From positions 303,072 to 367,071 of the forward strand of contig DBBV01000018.1 of NCBI GenBank assembly GCA_002292375.1: a stretch of 64,000 nt of DNA. Direction: 5' to 3'. This DNA is from Methylococcaceae bacterium UBA975 (GTDB lineage: Bacteria > Pseudomonadota > Gammaproteobacteria > Methylococcales > Cycloclasticaceae). The notes beneath the pieces are model-generated. The model was not told the DNA's origin, made no database searches, and saw only the letters and a program-made list of their open reading frames with translations. Shown piece by piece: positions 7,448 through 15,243 of the stretch. Each line of letters begins with the position of its first letter. Position 1 is the stretch's first letter. Position numbers and translations under genes: made by a program.

Positions 7448-8602
7448 TTAGTAAGGGACACCGTCACGGCCAATTTTTTCACGTGCAATGATTATTTTTT
7501 GAATTTGAGCTGTGCCATCACCTATCTGCAAACCCAGCACATCACGAAGACGTTGTTGGATAGGATAGTCTTTACTGTAACCCCCATGGCCATGGGCGAG
7601 CAGGCAATTATGCACCGTTTCAAACGCTAACTTGGGTGCCCACCATTTACACATCGCCGCTTCCGAGGTATGAGGCTGCCCTTGATCTCTAAGCCAAAGT
7701 GTTTTGTAACAAAGCAGCCTGGCCGCTTCGACATAGGTTTCAGCTTCAGCTAAAGGAAAACTAACGCCTTCAAATTTTGAAATCTTTTTACCAAAGGCTT
7801 CGCGTGTTGTTACTTGTTCCCACGCTTCCTCTAGTGATACTTTTGCTGCCGCTAAACACTCTAGACCGATTAAGGCGCGACTGTAATCAAACCCTTGCAT
7901 CACTTGAATAAAGCCCATCCCCTCATCACCCAGCATATTTATTGCGGGTACCTCTACATTATCAAAAAATAATGAGCCACGACCGACGACAGATTCGCCT
8001 AGGTCATCAAAATGTGTTCGTTCAATATTCGGATTATCCAGCGGAACCAAGAAGGCGCTAACCCCTCTGGCTTTATCTTCAACAGTGCCGGTACGCGCGA
8101 AAACAACGGCAACATCGGCCTGCGCAGCGGCTGAAATAGAGGTTTTTTCACCATTTAGCACATACACATCACCTTTACGTTGCGCCTTTAACTTTAAATT
8201 AGCCGCATCGGAGCCTGCACTTGGTTCTGTTAGCGCAACAGCAACTATCGCTTCACCACTGATAATTCTTGAAAGCCAATATTGAGCCAGTTCAGGTTCG
8301 GCAAATTTTTCTATAATTCCACCATTTAAACCGGCTAAAATTTGAATGTACGCCACATTAAAATCAGCACGTGCAATTTCCTCGGTGATGATGCCAGCCG
8401 TCATATAGCCCAAGCCCAAACCACCATACGTTTCAGATAATTCAGCACCAATTAAACCTAATGAACCCATTTCTTTTAGCATCTGACGATCAAAGGTGTG
8501 TCTTTTATCGTTATTTTGGTATTCAGGCGCTAACTTTTCTTCTGCAAATCGTCTGGCGCTTTGTTGAATGGCTAGTTGCTCTTCAGTAAAGTTAAAATCC
8601 AT
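7448..8602 (-). CDS. aliB: AliB-like cyclohexanecarboxyl-CoA dehydrogenase, paralog 2
   Basis: A 384-residue acyl-CoA dehydrogenase. I start it at the ATG at 8602 (MDFNFTEEQ, preceded by AGGAAAAACC), not at the longer ORF start. It is a clear paralog of 51715-52878: both have VGRGS-FFDNVE, EAFG--KF-GVSFPLAE and LQIGDGTAQI. In the last motif the residue at the MCAD catalytic-Glu position is Asp (about Asp362), and the helix-G position is Ser, so this Asp is the only candidate base of that type. A second Asp (about 80, ARADFNVAY) is also shared. AliB oxidises cyclohexanecarboxyl-CoA to the cyclohex-1-ene CoA ester. First gene of the operon, with an operator-like palindrome 50 bases upstream. 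Confidence 0.8.
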   Translation of the reverse strand: MDFNFTEEQLAIQQSARRFAEEKLAPEYQNNDKRHTFDRQMLKEMGSLGLIGAELSETYGGLGLGYMTAGIITEEIARADFNVAYIQILAGLNGGIIEKFAEPELAQYWLSRIISGEAIVAVALTEPSAGSDAANLKLKAQRKGDVYVLNGEKTSISAAAQADVAVVFARTGTVEDKARGVSAFLVPLDNPNIERTHFDDLGESVVGRGSLFFDNVEVPAINMLGDEGMGFIQVMQGFDYSRALIGLECLAAAKVSLEEAWEQVTTREAFGKKISKFEGVSFPLAEAETYVEAARLLCYKTLWLRDQGQPHTSEAAMCKWWAPKLAFETVHNCLLAHGHGGYSKDYPIQQRLRDVLGLQIGDGTAQIQKIIIAREKIGRDGVPY

Positions 8603-8651
8603 TGGTTTTTCCTGTAATAATTGGTGGATCGTTAAGTAATGTATTAAATTA

Positions 8652-8665
8652 CTAACATTTGTTAG
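8652..8665. promoter_or_regulatory. Operator-like palindrome CTAACA-TT-TGTTAG
   Basis: Perfect 6-base inverted arms around a 2-base centre, in the 142-base divergent promoter between the AliB-like gene (start 8602) and MmgE/PrpD (start 8745). The same palindrome recurs at 16129-16146 and 61952-61965. A TetR-family dimer is the likely binder. Function is inferred from repetition and position. Confidence 0.65.
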
Positions 8666-8744
8666 ATTCAATGAGAATTCTATCCGTTTTTATGGTATTT
8701 TTCTACAAAATTAATGTTTATAACCAGCCAATAGGTAATTAAAG

Positions 8745-10133
8745 ATGACCGACCAATTAAACAGCAGTATCTCTGAGCAGTTAGCAGACTTTGTAAGCCG
8801 TTTTGAACTGAATAAAGTACCAGAAGAAGTACAACAATATGCGCTCAATCTAATTTTAGATGCGACAGGCATTGCTTATGCTTCAAGTGAGTATGAGTTT
8901 AGTAAAACCGGCCTATCTGCGCTTCGCTTATTTAAGGAAAAAGGCGACCACATCGTTTTGGGCACCGGTGAGAGAATGACTTATAGGGACGCCGCGCTAG
9001 CCAACGGTCTTTTAATTCACGGCCTTGATTTTGATGATACCCACGTTGCAGGCGTGGTACATATGACCTCTGCAGTTTGGCCTTGTGTTTTAGCTGTAGG
9101 TGAAAAAGAAAATTCGACAGGTGCAGAAATGCTGGCAGCTTATATAGCCGGTATGGAAGTTGGGGCTAGATTGGGTATGGTGGCAAAAGGTGCATTTCAT
9201 CAAGTCGGTCATCACCCCACTGGCATTGCCGGTGCTTTTGCCTGTAGCTTAGTTGCCAGTATGCTAATGAAATTATCGACAGAACAAATGGTCATGGCAC
9301 AGGGCATCGCCTTGAGCATGGCCTCTGGCAATTTTGAATTTCTAAACGACGGCGCCTGGACGAAACGCTACCACCCAGGCTGGGCAGCGGTATCTGGCAT
9401 TATGGCGGCAACTTTCGCTAAAGCCGGTTATATTGGCCCTAAATTACCGTATGAAGGGCGATTTGGTTTGTATAAAAGTCACTTGATCGGACTTGAGCCT
9501 CAGTGCGACTATACGCTCGCCACAGGCGGATTAAATACAGTTTGGGAAGTAATGAATGTGGGAATCAAACCTTACCCATCTTGCCATTTCACTCATGCGG
9601 TCATCGATGCCACGCGCACCTTAACAAAACAACACGGCCTAACTGCCGATCAGGTTGATCACATAGTTGCCCTAGTACCCGAAGAGGTGGTGAAAACGGT
9701 CTGTGAACCCTTGGCTGATAAACAAGCACCAACCTGTGCTTATGAAGCACAATTTAGCGTACCTTATTTGGTCTCAGTAGCCTTGGTTCGTGGTGACTTT
9801 AGCCTACAAGACTTAGAGCCTGAACCGTTAAAAGACCCTGTGGTTGCAGCGCTAGCGAAAAAAGTAAGCTATGAGAATGACCCGGCGTCTGGTTTCCCAA
9901 CGTATTATTCGGGAGAAATTAGGATTCACTTAAAAGATGGCCGCATTTTGAGCCAAAGAGAGTTCAAAAACCGTGGCTCGTTTGACAACCCTTTAACGGC
10001 TGAAGATATTACAAATAAATTTATCGCCAACTGTGCCATTGCTCTTAGCGATGAAAAAACGCAACAAATTAAACAATCCGTGTTGTCATTAAAACAGTGT
10101 GAAAACGCTAAAGAACTGACACAATATTTTTAA
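8745..10133 (+). CDS. MmgE/PrpD family protein
   Basis: A 462-residue member of the MmgE/PrpD (2-methylcitrate dehydratase-like) family. Visible features are the N-terminal helical domain (ILDATGIAYASS, LANGLLIHGLDFDDTHVAGVVH) and the conserved GHHPTGIAGAFACS, KRYHPGWAAVSGI and KPYPSCHFTHAVIDA segments. Known family members dehydrate 2-methylcitrate, isomerise itaconate/cis-aconitate (IRG1) or act on unknown hydroxy acids. No methylcitrate synthase or lyase gene is nearby, so a role in propionate metabolism is not supported. It is transcribed divergently from the AliB operon and shares its operator-like site, suggesting co-regulation and a dehydratase or isomerase step in the same pathway. 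Confidence 0.85.
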   Translation: MTDQLNSSISEQLADFVSRFELNKVPEEVQQYALNLILDATGIAYASSEYEFSKTGLSALRLFKEKGDHIVLGTGERMTYRDAALANGLLIHGLDFDDTHVAGVVHMTSAVWPCVLAVGEKENSTGAEMLAAYIAGMEVGARLGMVAKGAFHQVGHHPTGIAGAFACSLVASMLMKLSTEQMVMAQGIALSMASGNFEFLNDGAWTKRYHPGWAAVSGIMAATFAKAGYIGPKLPYEGRFGLYKSHLIGLEPQCDYTLATGGLNTVWEVMNVGIKPYPSCHFTHAVIDATRTLTKQHGLTADQVDHIVALVPEEVVKTVCEPLADKQAPTCAYEAQFSVPYLVSVALVRGDFSLQDLEPEPLKDPVVAALAKKVSYENDPASGFPTYYSGEIRIHLKDGRILSQREFKNRGSFDNPLTAEDITNKFIANCAIALSDEKTQQIKQSVLSLKQCENAKELTQYF

Positions 10134-10141
10134 CCGTATAA

Positions 10142-10176
10142 AAAAAGCCCTGTTTTATTCTACAACAGGGCTTTTT
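10142..10176. terminator. Bidirectional rho-independent terminator
   Basis: A 13-base stem (AAAAAGCCCTGTT / AACAGGGCTTTTT) with a 9-base loop, flanked by A and T tracts. It lies between the converging MmgE/PrpD and TetR genes and can serve both. Confidence 0.9.
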
Positions 10177-10196
10177 AACCTATTTTACTGCGTGTT

Positions 10197-10820
10197 TTAC
10201 CTGGCCTGTTCGGTTGCAATACCACCCCATACAAACCCCACCTGAATCTCTGCTATCTGGTCAATACTCAAGTCGCCGTCCGGTTTGTACCAGGCGAGCG
10301 TCCTGTTCAAACCACCTAAGATAGATAGGCGTAATATTTTCAAATCAACAGAGTCCATGATGTCGCCTTTTTGCTGCGCTTTCACTAACCATTTACGCCA
10401 CATGCTTTCATAACGGTCCCGAATGATACGACCTTCTTCTTGCACATCTGGTGGCATCTGCCCATAATTTCGAATGCTAGTTGAGGTGTAATCCCCCTTT
10501 TCCAATAACGCACCTAAATGCCCTTTTGCAGCTGCAACCAGCACCTCTTTCGAGCTACTATTTTCAGGCAACTCTTCGACACGTCGGATAACCGTGTCAA
10601 TTATATTTTCAAGACCTAGCGTCAAAATCTCCAGTACCAGTTGTTCTTTGGAGTCAAAGTGGTAATAAAGACTTCCTGCCTTCATATCAAGTGCATTAGC
10701 AATATCCCTCAGAGCCGTTCCGTTATAACCGTGCTTGCTGAATAAGGCTGCTGCTGCATCAAGGATATTCTCTTTAGTTTTTTTTACTTTACTTTTTACT
10801 TCTTTAGTTTTAGTAATCAT
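10197..10820 (-). CDS. TetR-family transcriptional regulator (KstR2-like)
   Basis: A 207-residue regulator with a typical N-terminal helix-turn-helix (ILDAAAALFSKHGYNGTALRDIANALDMKAGSLYYHF, about residues 19-55). The ligand domain ends in LGGLNRTLAWYKPDGDLSIDQIA. That ending closely parallels the second TetR protein at 22450 and TetR regulators such as KstR2 that sense acyl-CoA intermediates. It lies 57 bases downstream of the ETF-QO gene on the same strand and may be co-transcribed. No clear copy of the CTAACA palindrome lies in front of it. It is a candidate binder of the operator-like sites in this window, with an acyl-CoA as inferred ligand. Confidence 0.85.
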   Translation of the reverse strand: MITKTKEVKSKVKKTKENILDAAAALFSKHGYNGTALRDIANALDMKAGSLYYHFDSKEQLVLEILTLGLENIIDTVIRRVEELPENSSSKEVLVAAAKGHLGALLEKGDYTSTSIRNYGQMPPDVQEEGRIIRDRYESMWRKWLVKAQQKGDIMDSVDLKILRLSILGGLNRTLAWYKPDGDLSIDQIAEIQVGFVWGGIATEQAR

Positions 10821-10877
10821 TTTTTTATTTTAGTGTTAATAAGGTTTGCTAATACATTATTTAAGGACATTTAAGGC

Positions 10878-12530
10878 CTACATATTACCGTAATTAGGCC
10901 CACCACCACCTTCGGGTGTTACCCAAGTAATGTTTTGCGCAGGGTCTTTTATATCGCAGGTTTTACAATGAACGCAATTTTGTCCGTTTATTTGGAATTT
11001 ATCCGCCCCCTCTGCATCCTTGATAACCTCGTAAACACCGGCAGGACAATATAATTGTGCTGGTTCATTATAGAGTGGTAAGTTTTTTTGAATAGGTACA
11101 CTTGGGTCAGTCAATCGTAAGTGGCAAGGCTGATCTTCTTCGTGGTTAGTGCTGGATAAAAAGACCGACGACAGTTTATCAAAGGTAATTTTACCATCGG
11201 GCTTGGGGTAGTTAGGTGCTATACAGTCGGCGGCAGGCTTTAACGTTGCATGATCAGGCACGGTATTATGCCAAGTAAATGGCAGTTTACCGGCAAAAAT
11301 ATTTTGATCCAACCAGGCAAAAGAGCCGCCTAATAGCGTACCAAACTTATGTAAGGCTGGGCCGAAGTTACGTGTTTTATGCAACTCGTCATACACCCAA
11401 GAAGTACGGTATTTCGTTTCAATTGCAGTCAGTTCTTTGGTCGCAATATCGCCTGTTTTTAATGCCTCGATAATGGTTTCAGCGGCTAACATACCTGTTT
11501 TCATCGCCGTATGATTACCTTTGATCTTTGCACCATTAAGGAAACCGGCGTCACAGCCAACTAACAAACCACCGGGGAAACTTAGTTTTGGCACCGACTG
11601 TAAACCGCCTTTATTGACCGCGCGCGCGCCATAGGCAATACGTTCACCGCCCTCTAAATACTGGCTGATTTTAGGGTTTGATTTCCATCGCTGCATTTCA
11701 TCAAACGGGCTTAAATGAGGGTTACTGTAATTTAAAGCCACAATAAACCCTAAGGCCACTTGATTATTCTCCATGTGGTAAAGGAAGCCACCGCCTTCGG
11801 TATGGTTATCCAATGGCCACCCTGCTGTGTGTACAACAAGTCCTTCTTGATGCTTTTCTGGCTCGATAGACCAAATTTCTTTAATTCCTAAGCCATAATG
11901 CTGTGGGTCAACGTTATCACGCAGGTTAAAGCGTTGCATCAGTTCTTTGCCTAAATGCCCACGGCAACCTTCAGCAAACACCGTTTGTTTTGCTAACAGC
12001 TCCATGCCAGGCATATAGCTGTCTTTATGACTGCCATCCTCAGCAACACCCATGTCACCGGTTAAGATACCTTTAACGCTACCGTCTTCGTTATACAGCG
12101 TTTCTGCAGCAGTAAACCCAGGGAAAATTTCAACACCCATGGACTCAGCCTGTTCAGCCAACCAACGGCAAACATTAGCCATACTAACGATATAGTTGCC
12201 TTCGTTATGCATCGGCTTGGGCACCAAAAAGTTCGGGGTTTTAATGCCTTTAGACTCACCCGTTAAATAGTACACATCATCACCTTTAACTTCGGTGTTT
12301 AGCGGTGCACCCATTGCTTTCCAGTCTGGGAAGAGCTCATTTATTGCTGTCGGTTCAAGCACCGCGCCTGATAAAATATGCGCGCCCACTTCTGAGCCTT
12401 TTTCGATCACGCAGACCATCAATTCTTGTTCACTTTCTTGTGCCAACTGCATTAATCGACAGGCAGTTGATAAGCCTGCAGGGCCTGCACCAACGATGAC
12501 TACATCAAATTCCATGGATTCACGTTCCAT
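10878..12530 (-). CDS. Electron transfer flavoprotein:ubiquinone oxidoreductase (ETF-QO)
   Basis: About 550 residues. I use the ATG at 12530 (MERESMEFDVVIVGAGPAG), which follows AGGGGATAGT; the longer ORF start has no ribosome site. An N-terminal FAD dinucleotide fold (VGAGPAGLSTA) is followed by GAHILSGAVLEP. The C-terminal ferredoxin-like domain carries the [4Fe-4S] cysteines (CPAGVY and CVHCKTC) and a C-terminal PEGGGGPNYGNM. The enzyme is a membrane-associated monotopic protein that passes electrons from reduced ETF to ubiquinone, so the dehydrogenases of this window would feed a respiratory chain. It follows etfBA on the same strand with a terminator-like hairpin between them. Confidence 0.95.
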   Translation of the reverse strand: MERESMEFDVVIVGAGPAGLSTACRLMQLAQESEQELMVCVIEKGSEVGAHILSGAVLEPTAINELFPDWKAMGAPLNTEVKGDDVYYLTGESKGIKTPNFLVPKPMHNEGNYIVSMANVCRWLAEQAESMGVEIFPGFTAAETLYNEDGSVKGILTGDMGVAEDGSHKDSYMPGMELLAKQTVFAEGCRGHLGKELMQRFNLRDNVDPQHYGLGIKEIWSIEPEKHQEGLVVHTAGWPLDNHTEGGGFLYHMENNQVALGFIVALNYSNPHLSPFDEMQRWKSNPKISQYLEGGERIAYGARAVNKGGLQSVPKLSFPGGLLVGCDAGFLNGAKIKGNHTAMKTGMLAAETIIEALKTGDIATKELTAIETKYRTSWVYDELHKTRNFGPALHKFGTLLGGSFAWLDQNIFAGKLPFTWHNTVPDHATLKPAADCIAPNYPKPDGKITFDKLSSVFLSSTNHEEDQPCHLRLTDPSVPIQKNLPLYNEPAQLYCPAGVYEVIKDAEGADKFQINGQNCVHCKTCDIKDPAQNITWVTPEGGGGPNYGNM

Positions 12531-12552
12531 ACTATCCCCTTTAAAATAAAAA

Positions 12553-12583
12553 AGCGTCAAAGCCGGTTAAAGGCTCTGACGCT
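12553..12583 (-). terminator. Terminator-like hairpin after etfA
   Basis: An imperfect stem (AGCGTCA-A-AGCC / GGCT-C-TGACGCT). Read on the minus strand it is followed by a T-rich run, between the end of etfA (12635) and the start of ETF-QO (12530). It could terminate or attenuate the etfBA transcript. Confidence 0.75.
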
Positions 12584-12634
12584 CAGTGTTACGTTAATAT
12601 TTTTTGCAAATGCAAACCATTAATTTATTAATGA

Positions 12635-13576
12635 TCAAGCGAGTGCTTTTTCCAAATCTTCAATCACTTGGAACAAATCGCCCACTAGGCCAAAATCTGC
12701 CACCTCAAAAATCGGCGCATCAGCATCTTTATTCACGGCGACGATTGTACCTGCGTCTTTAATACCCGCTAAATGCTGAATCGCACCAGAAATACCAAAT
12801 GCCATATACAAGTCTGGCGCAATGATTTTCCCTGTTTGACCTACTTGGTGATCATTTGGGATAAAGCCAACATCAACTGCCGCACGTGACGCACCAACTG
12901 CCGCGCCTAATTTGTCTGCTAAGCCATAGATGACCTTAAAGTTTTCTTCGCTTCCGACACCACGACCACCTGAGACGACTGTTGCTGCGGCTTGCAGGTC
13001 TGGTCGTTCTTCACCACCACCCGTACTGACTGAGACAAAGCGCGTATGGCTTGGTAATTCAACAGACACCTCACGGTTTTCAATACTGGCTGAACCACCA
13101 TTTTCCGCAACCGGGTATGACGCCGTTCTAACAGTACCCACAATAATGCCGGCAGGTGCTTCAACGGTGATTATCGCGTTACCCGCATACACAGGACGAT
13201 CAAATATGGTTGCACTTTCTACCCGCATAATGTCACTGATTTGCGGCACACCTAAATGTGCAGCAATACGTGGCATCAAATCTTTACCAAAGGTAGTGCT
13301 AGGTGCCAACACATGCGTATAGTCAGTTGCTAACGATTCAATTTGAGGCGCTAAAAACGCAGCCACTGGATGTTCGTTAGCAGGATTTTGAACCAAAAGG
13401 ACTTTATTCACACCGGCTAAAGCAGCGGCTTGCTCTGCAACTGAGCTACCGTCAGCAGCCAACACAACAATATCAATACTTTCGGCTTGTATGTCTTTGG
13501 CACAGCTAATAGCGCGTGCTGTTGATCCATTTAAATTGCTGCCGTCGTGTTCGGCAATCACGAGTACTTTATTCAT
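12635..13576 (-). CDS. etfA: Electron transfer flavoprotein alpha subunit
   Basis: A 313-residue EtfA. The C-terminal FAD-binding signature is clear: GASRAAVDVGFIPNDHQVGQTGK, followed by YMAFGISGAIQHLAGIKDA and IVAVNKDADAPIF. With EtfB it forms the soluble heterodimer that accepts electrons from acyl-CoA dehydrogenases. Its start overlaps the etfB stop by four bases (ATGA), indicating coupling. Confidence 0.96.
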   Translation of the reverse strand: MNKVLVIAEHDGSNLNGSTARAISCAKDIQAESIDIVVLAADGSSVAEQAAALAGVNKVLLVQNPANEHPVAAFLAPQIESLATDYTHVLAPSTTFGKDLMPRIAAHLGVPQISDIMRVESATIFDRPVYAGNAIITVEAPAGIIVGTVRTASYPVAENGGSASIENREVSVELPSHTRFVSVSTGGGEERPDLQAAATVVSGGRGVGSEENFKVIYGLADKLGAAVGASRAAVDVGFIPNDHQVGQTGKIIAPDLYMAFGISGAIQHLAGIKDAGTIVAVNKDADAPIFEVADFGLVGDLFQVIEDLEKALA

Positions 13577-14322
13577 TTGATTAACCCTTTTTCTTTAAGT
13601 GCAACGACTAATTGTTCGACAGTTTCGACCATAATACCCGCTTGACGTTTAGCCGGCGCAGTGGTTTTCAACACCTTAATCCCTGCGGCTACTTCGACAC
13701 CTAGATCACTGATCGAGACAGTATCAATAGGCTTTCTCTTGGCCTTCATAATGTCAGGCAGCTTTACATAACGCGGCTCATTCAAGCGCAAATCAGCACT
13801 AACAACCGCTGGTAAATCAACCGATAAGGTTTCTAGCCCTGCATCCACTTCTCGCGTCACACTTGCGGTGTCAGCGTCTATAACTACTTCGGAAGCAAAT
13901 GTGGCTTGCGGCCAATGAGAAAGCGCAGCGAGCATTTGAGCCGTTTGACTGTTATCGTCATCAATGGCTTGCTTGCCAAAAATAACCAATTTAGGTGCTT
14001 CTTTATCACACAAGGCTTTAAATATACGCGCAGCAGTTAAGGGTTGAATCCCCTCATCTGTCTCTACGTGAATAGCCCTGTCTGCACCCATAGCTAGGGC
14101 TGTACGAAGCTGTTCTTGACACGCTTTAGCGCCAATAGTTACAGCTATCACTTCTTCTGCCTTACCAGATTCTTTAATCCGCAAAGCTTCTTCAATGGCA
14201 ATTTCATCGAATGGATTTAAACTCATTTTAACGCCATCGGTAACAACGCCTGAGCCATCAGGCTTGACTTGGATGCGAACGTTGTAATCAACAACCCGCT
14301 TAACGCCGACTATAATCTTCAT
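13573..14322 (-). CDS. etfB: Electron transfer flavoprotein beta subunit
   Basis: A 249-residue EtfB, starting MKIIVGVKRVVDYNVRIQVK. It has the conserved NPFDEIAIEEALRIKE, MGADRAIHV, GKQAIDDDNSQ and VSADLRLNEPRYVKLPDIMKAKRKP segments. It is the first gene of the etfBA unit. An imperfect copy of the operator-like palindrome lies 40 bases upstream in the divergent promoter shared with the nitroreductase, so the ETF may be co-induced with the catabolic operons. Confidence 0.96.
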   Translation of the reverse strand: MKIIVGVKRVVDYNVRIQVKPDGSGVVTDGVKMSLNPFDEIAIEEALRIKESGKAEEVIAVTIGAKACQEQLRTALAMGADRAIHVETDEGIQPLTAARIFKALCDKEAPKLVIFGKQAIDDDNSQTAQMLAALSHWPQATFASEVVIDADTASVTREVDAGLETLSVDLPAVVSADLRLNEPRYVKLPDIMKAKRKPIDTVSISDLGVEVAAGIKVLKTTAPAKRQAGIMVETVEQLVVALKEKGLIK

Positions 14323-14361
14323 TTTTTACCCTATTTGGTTGACTAAAATTAGCTTGCAATT

Positions 14362-14375
14362 CTAACACTCATTAG
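14362..14375. promoter_or_regulatory. Imperfect operator-like palindrome CTAACA-CT-CATTAG
   Basis: The left arm is identical to the strong sites (CTAACA) and the right arm matches at 4 of 6 bases. It lies between etfB (start 14322) and the nitroreductase (start 14511). A weaker call than 8652, 16129 and 61952. Confidence 0.4.
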
Positions 14376-14510
14376 GTCTAAATTAAAGTGCTTAATTTAA
14401 AAATGAACCAACGATCTTGAAATATAGGTTTAAGTATTAATTGCAGTTAATTTAAGCATTTTTTTCTGCTAAAGTAATTCGTTTAATGAACGTATAAGGT
14501 TGGCGAAACA

Positions 14511-15176
14511 GTGAATATATCAGAAGCGATAAAGGGCCGTATTTCAGTCAGGTCCTATCTTGACAAACCGGTATCAAAAGAAGTTTTAACTAGTGTGTTA
14601 GATACGGCCCGCTGGGCACCTTCAGGGACCAACACCCAGCCTTGGAAAGTAGTTGTTGTTCAAGGTGAAAAGAAACAAGCCATTAGCGATGCCTTTTTAG
14701 CCGCTAATAAAGCCGGCCTTGAAACCAATCCAGATTACGCATACTACCCAGAAAAGTGGCAAGAACCTTTTAAACAACGGCGCTTTGAATGCGGTATGGA
14801 TTTATATAAAGCCTTAGACATTGGACGTGAAGACAAGGAAAAAAGACTGGCCGCCTCATTGGCCAATTATCAATTTTTTGGCGCACCGGTTAGCCTGTTT
14901 TTCTTTATTGATAAGGTAATGGGGAAAGGTTCTTGGTTTGATATGGGTATGTTTTTACAAAGCGTTATGTTAGCGGCACGTGAACACGGTTTAGGCACCT
15001 GCCCACAAGCGTCAACCAGTGATTACCCTGATATCGTGAGAGAAATAACAGGTGTATCAGATCAATATTCATTAATCTGTGGTTTATCGCTAGGTTACCC
15101 TGATGAGAGCAAGCCCGTTAATCAATACCGAACAAGACGGGAACCAGTCGAGGCTTTTACCAGTTGGCTTGAATAA
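14511..15176 (+). CDS. Nitroreductase family flavoprotein
   Basis: A 221-residue FMN-dependent nitroreductase-fold protein. Motifs are RISVRSYLDKPVS near the N-terminus, ARWAPSGTNTQPWKVVVV, an FDMGMFLQSVMLAAREHGLGTCPQ helix and a C-terminal LSLGYPDESKPVNQYRT. The start is GTG with AAGG upstream. Such enzymes reduce nitro groups, quinones or enones with NAD(P)H, but many have unknown physiological roles. It stands alone between the ETF promoter and a terminator; its role in the island is unclear. Confidence 0.88.
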   Translation: MNISEAIKGRISVRSYLDKPVSKEVLTSVLDTARWAPSGTNTQPWKVVVVQGEKKQAISDAFLAANKAGLETNPDYAYYPEKWQEPFKQRRFECGMDLYKALDIGREDKEKRLAASLANYQFFGAPVSLFFFIDKVMGKGSWFDMGMFLQSVMLAAREHGLGTCPQASTSDYPDIVREITGVSDQYSLICGLSLGYPDESKPVNQYRTRREPVEAFTSWLE

Positions 15177-15195
15177 GAGAAAAAGGGACGACAAT

Positions 15196-15230
15196 AAAAA
15201 AGCCGATCAAGTTATTGATCGGCTTTTTTT
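15196..15230. terminator. Bidirectional rho-independent terminator
   Basis: A 15-base stem (AAAAAAGCCGATCAA / TTGATCGGCTTTTTT) with a 4-base loop GTTA, between the converging nitroreductase and CaiB-like genes. Confidence 0.92.
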
Positions 15231-15243
15231 ATATACCATCCCC

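Noticed and set aside
7448..8671. Longer N-terminus for the AliB-like gene starting at 8671
   Set aside because: The extra 23 residues are not dehydrogenase-like and would run through the operator-like palindrome; the ATG at 8602 has a good ribosome site. The same reasoning shortens the ETF-QO and 51715 genes.
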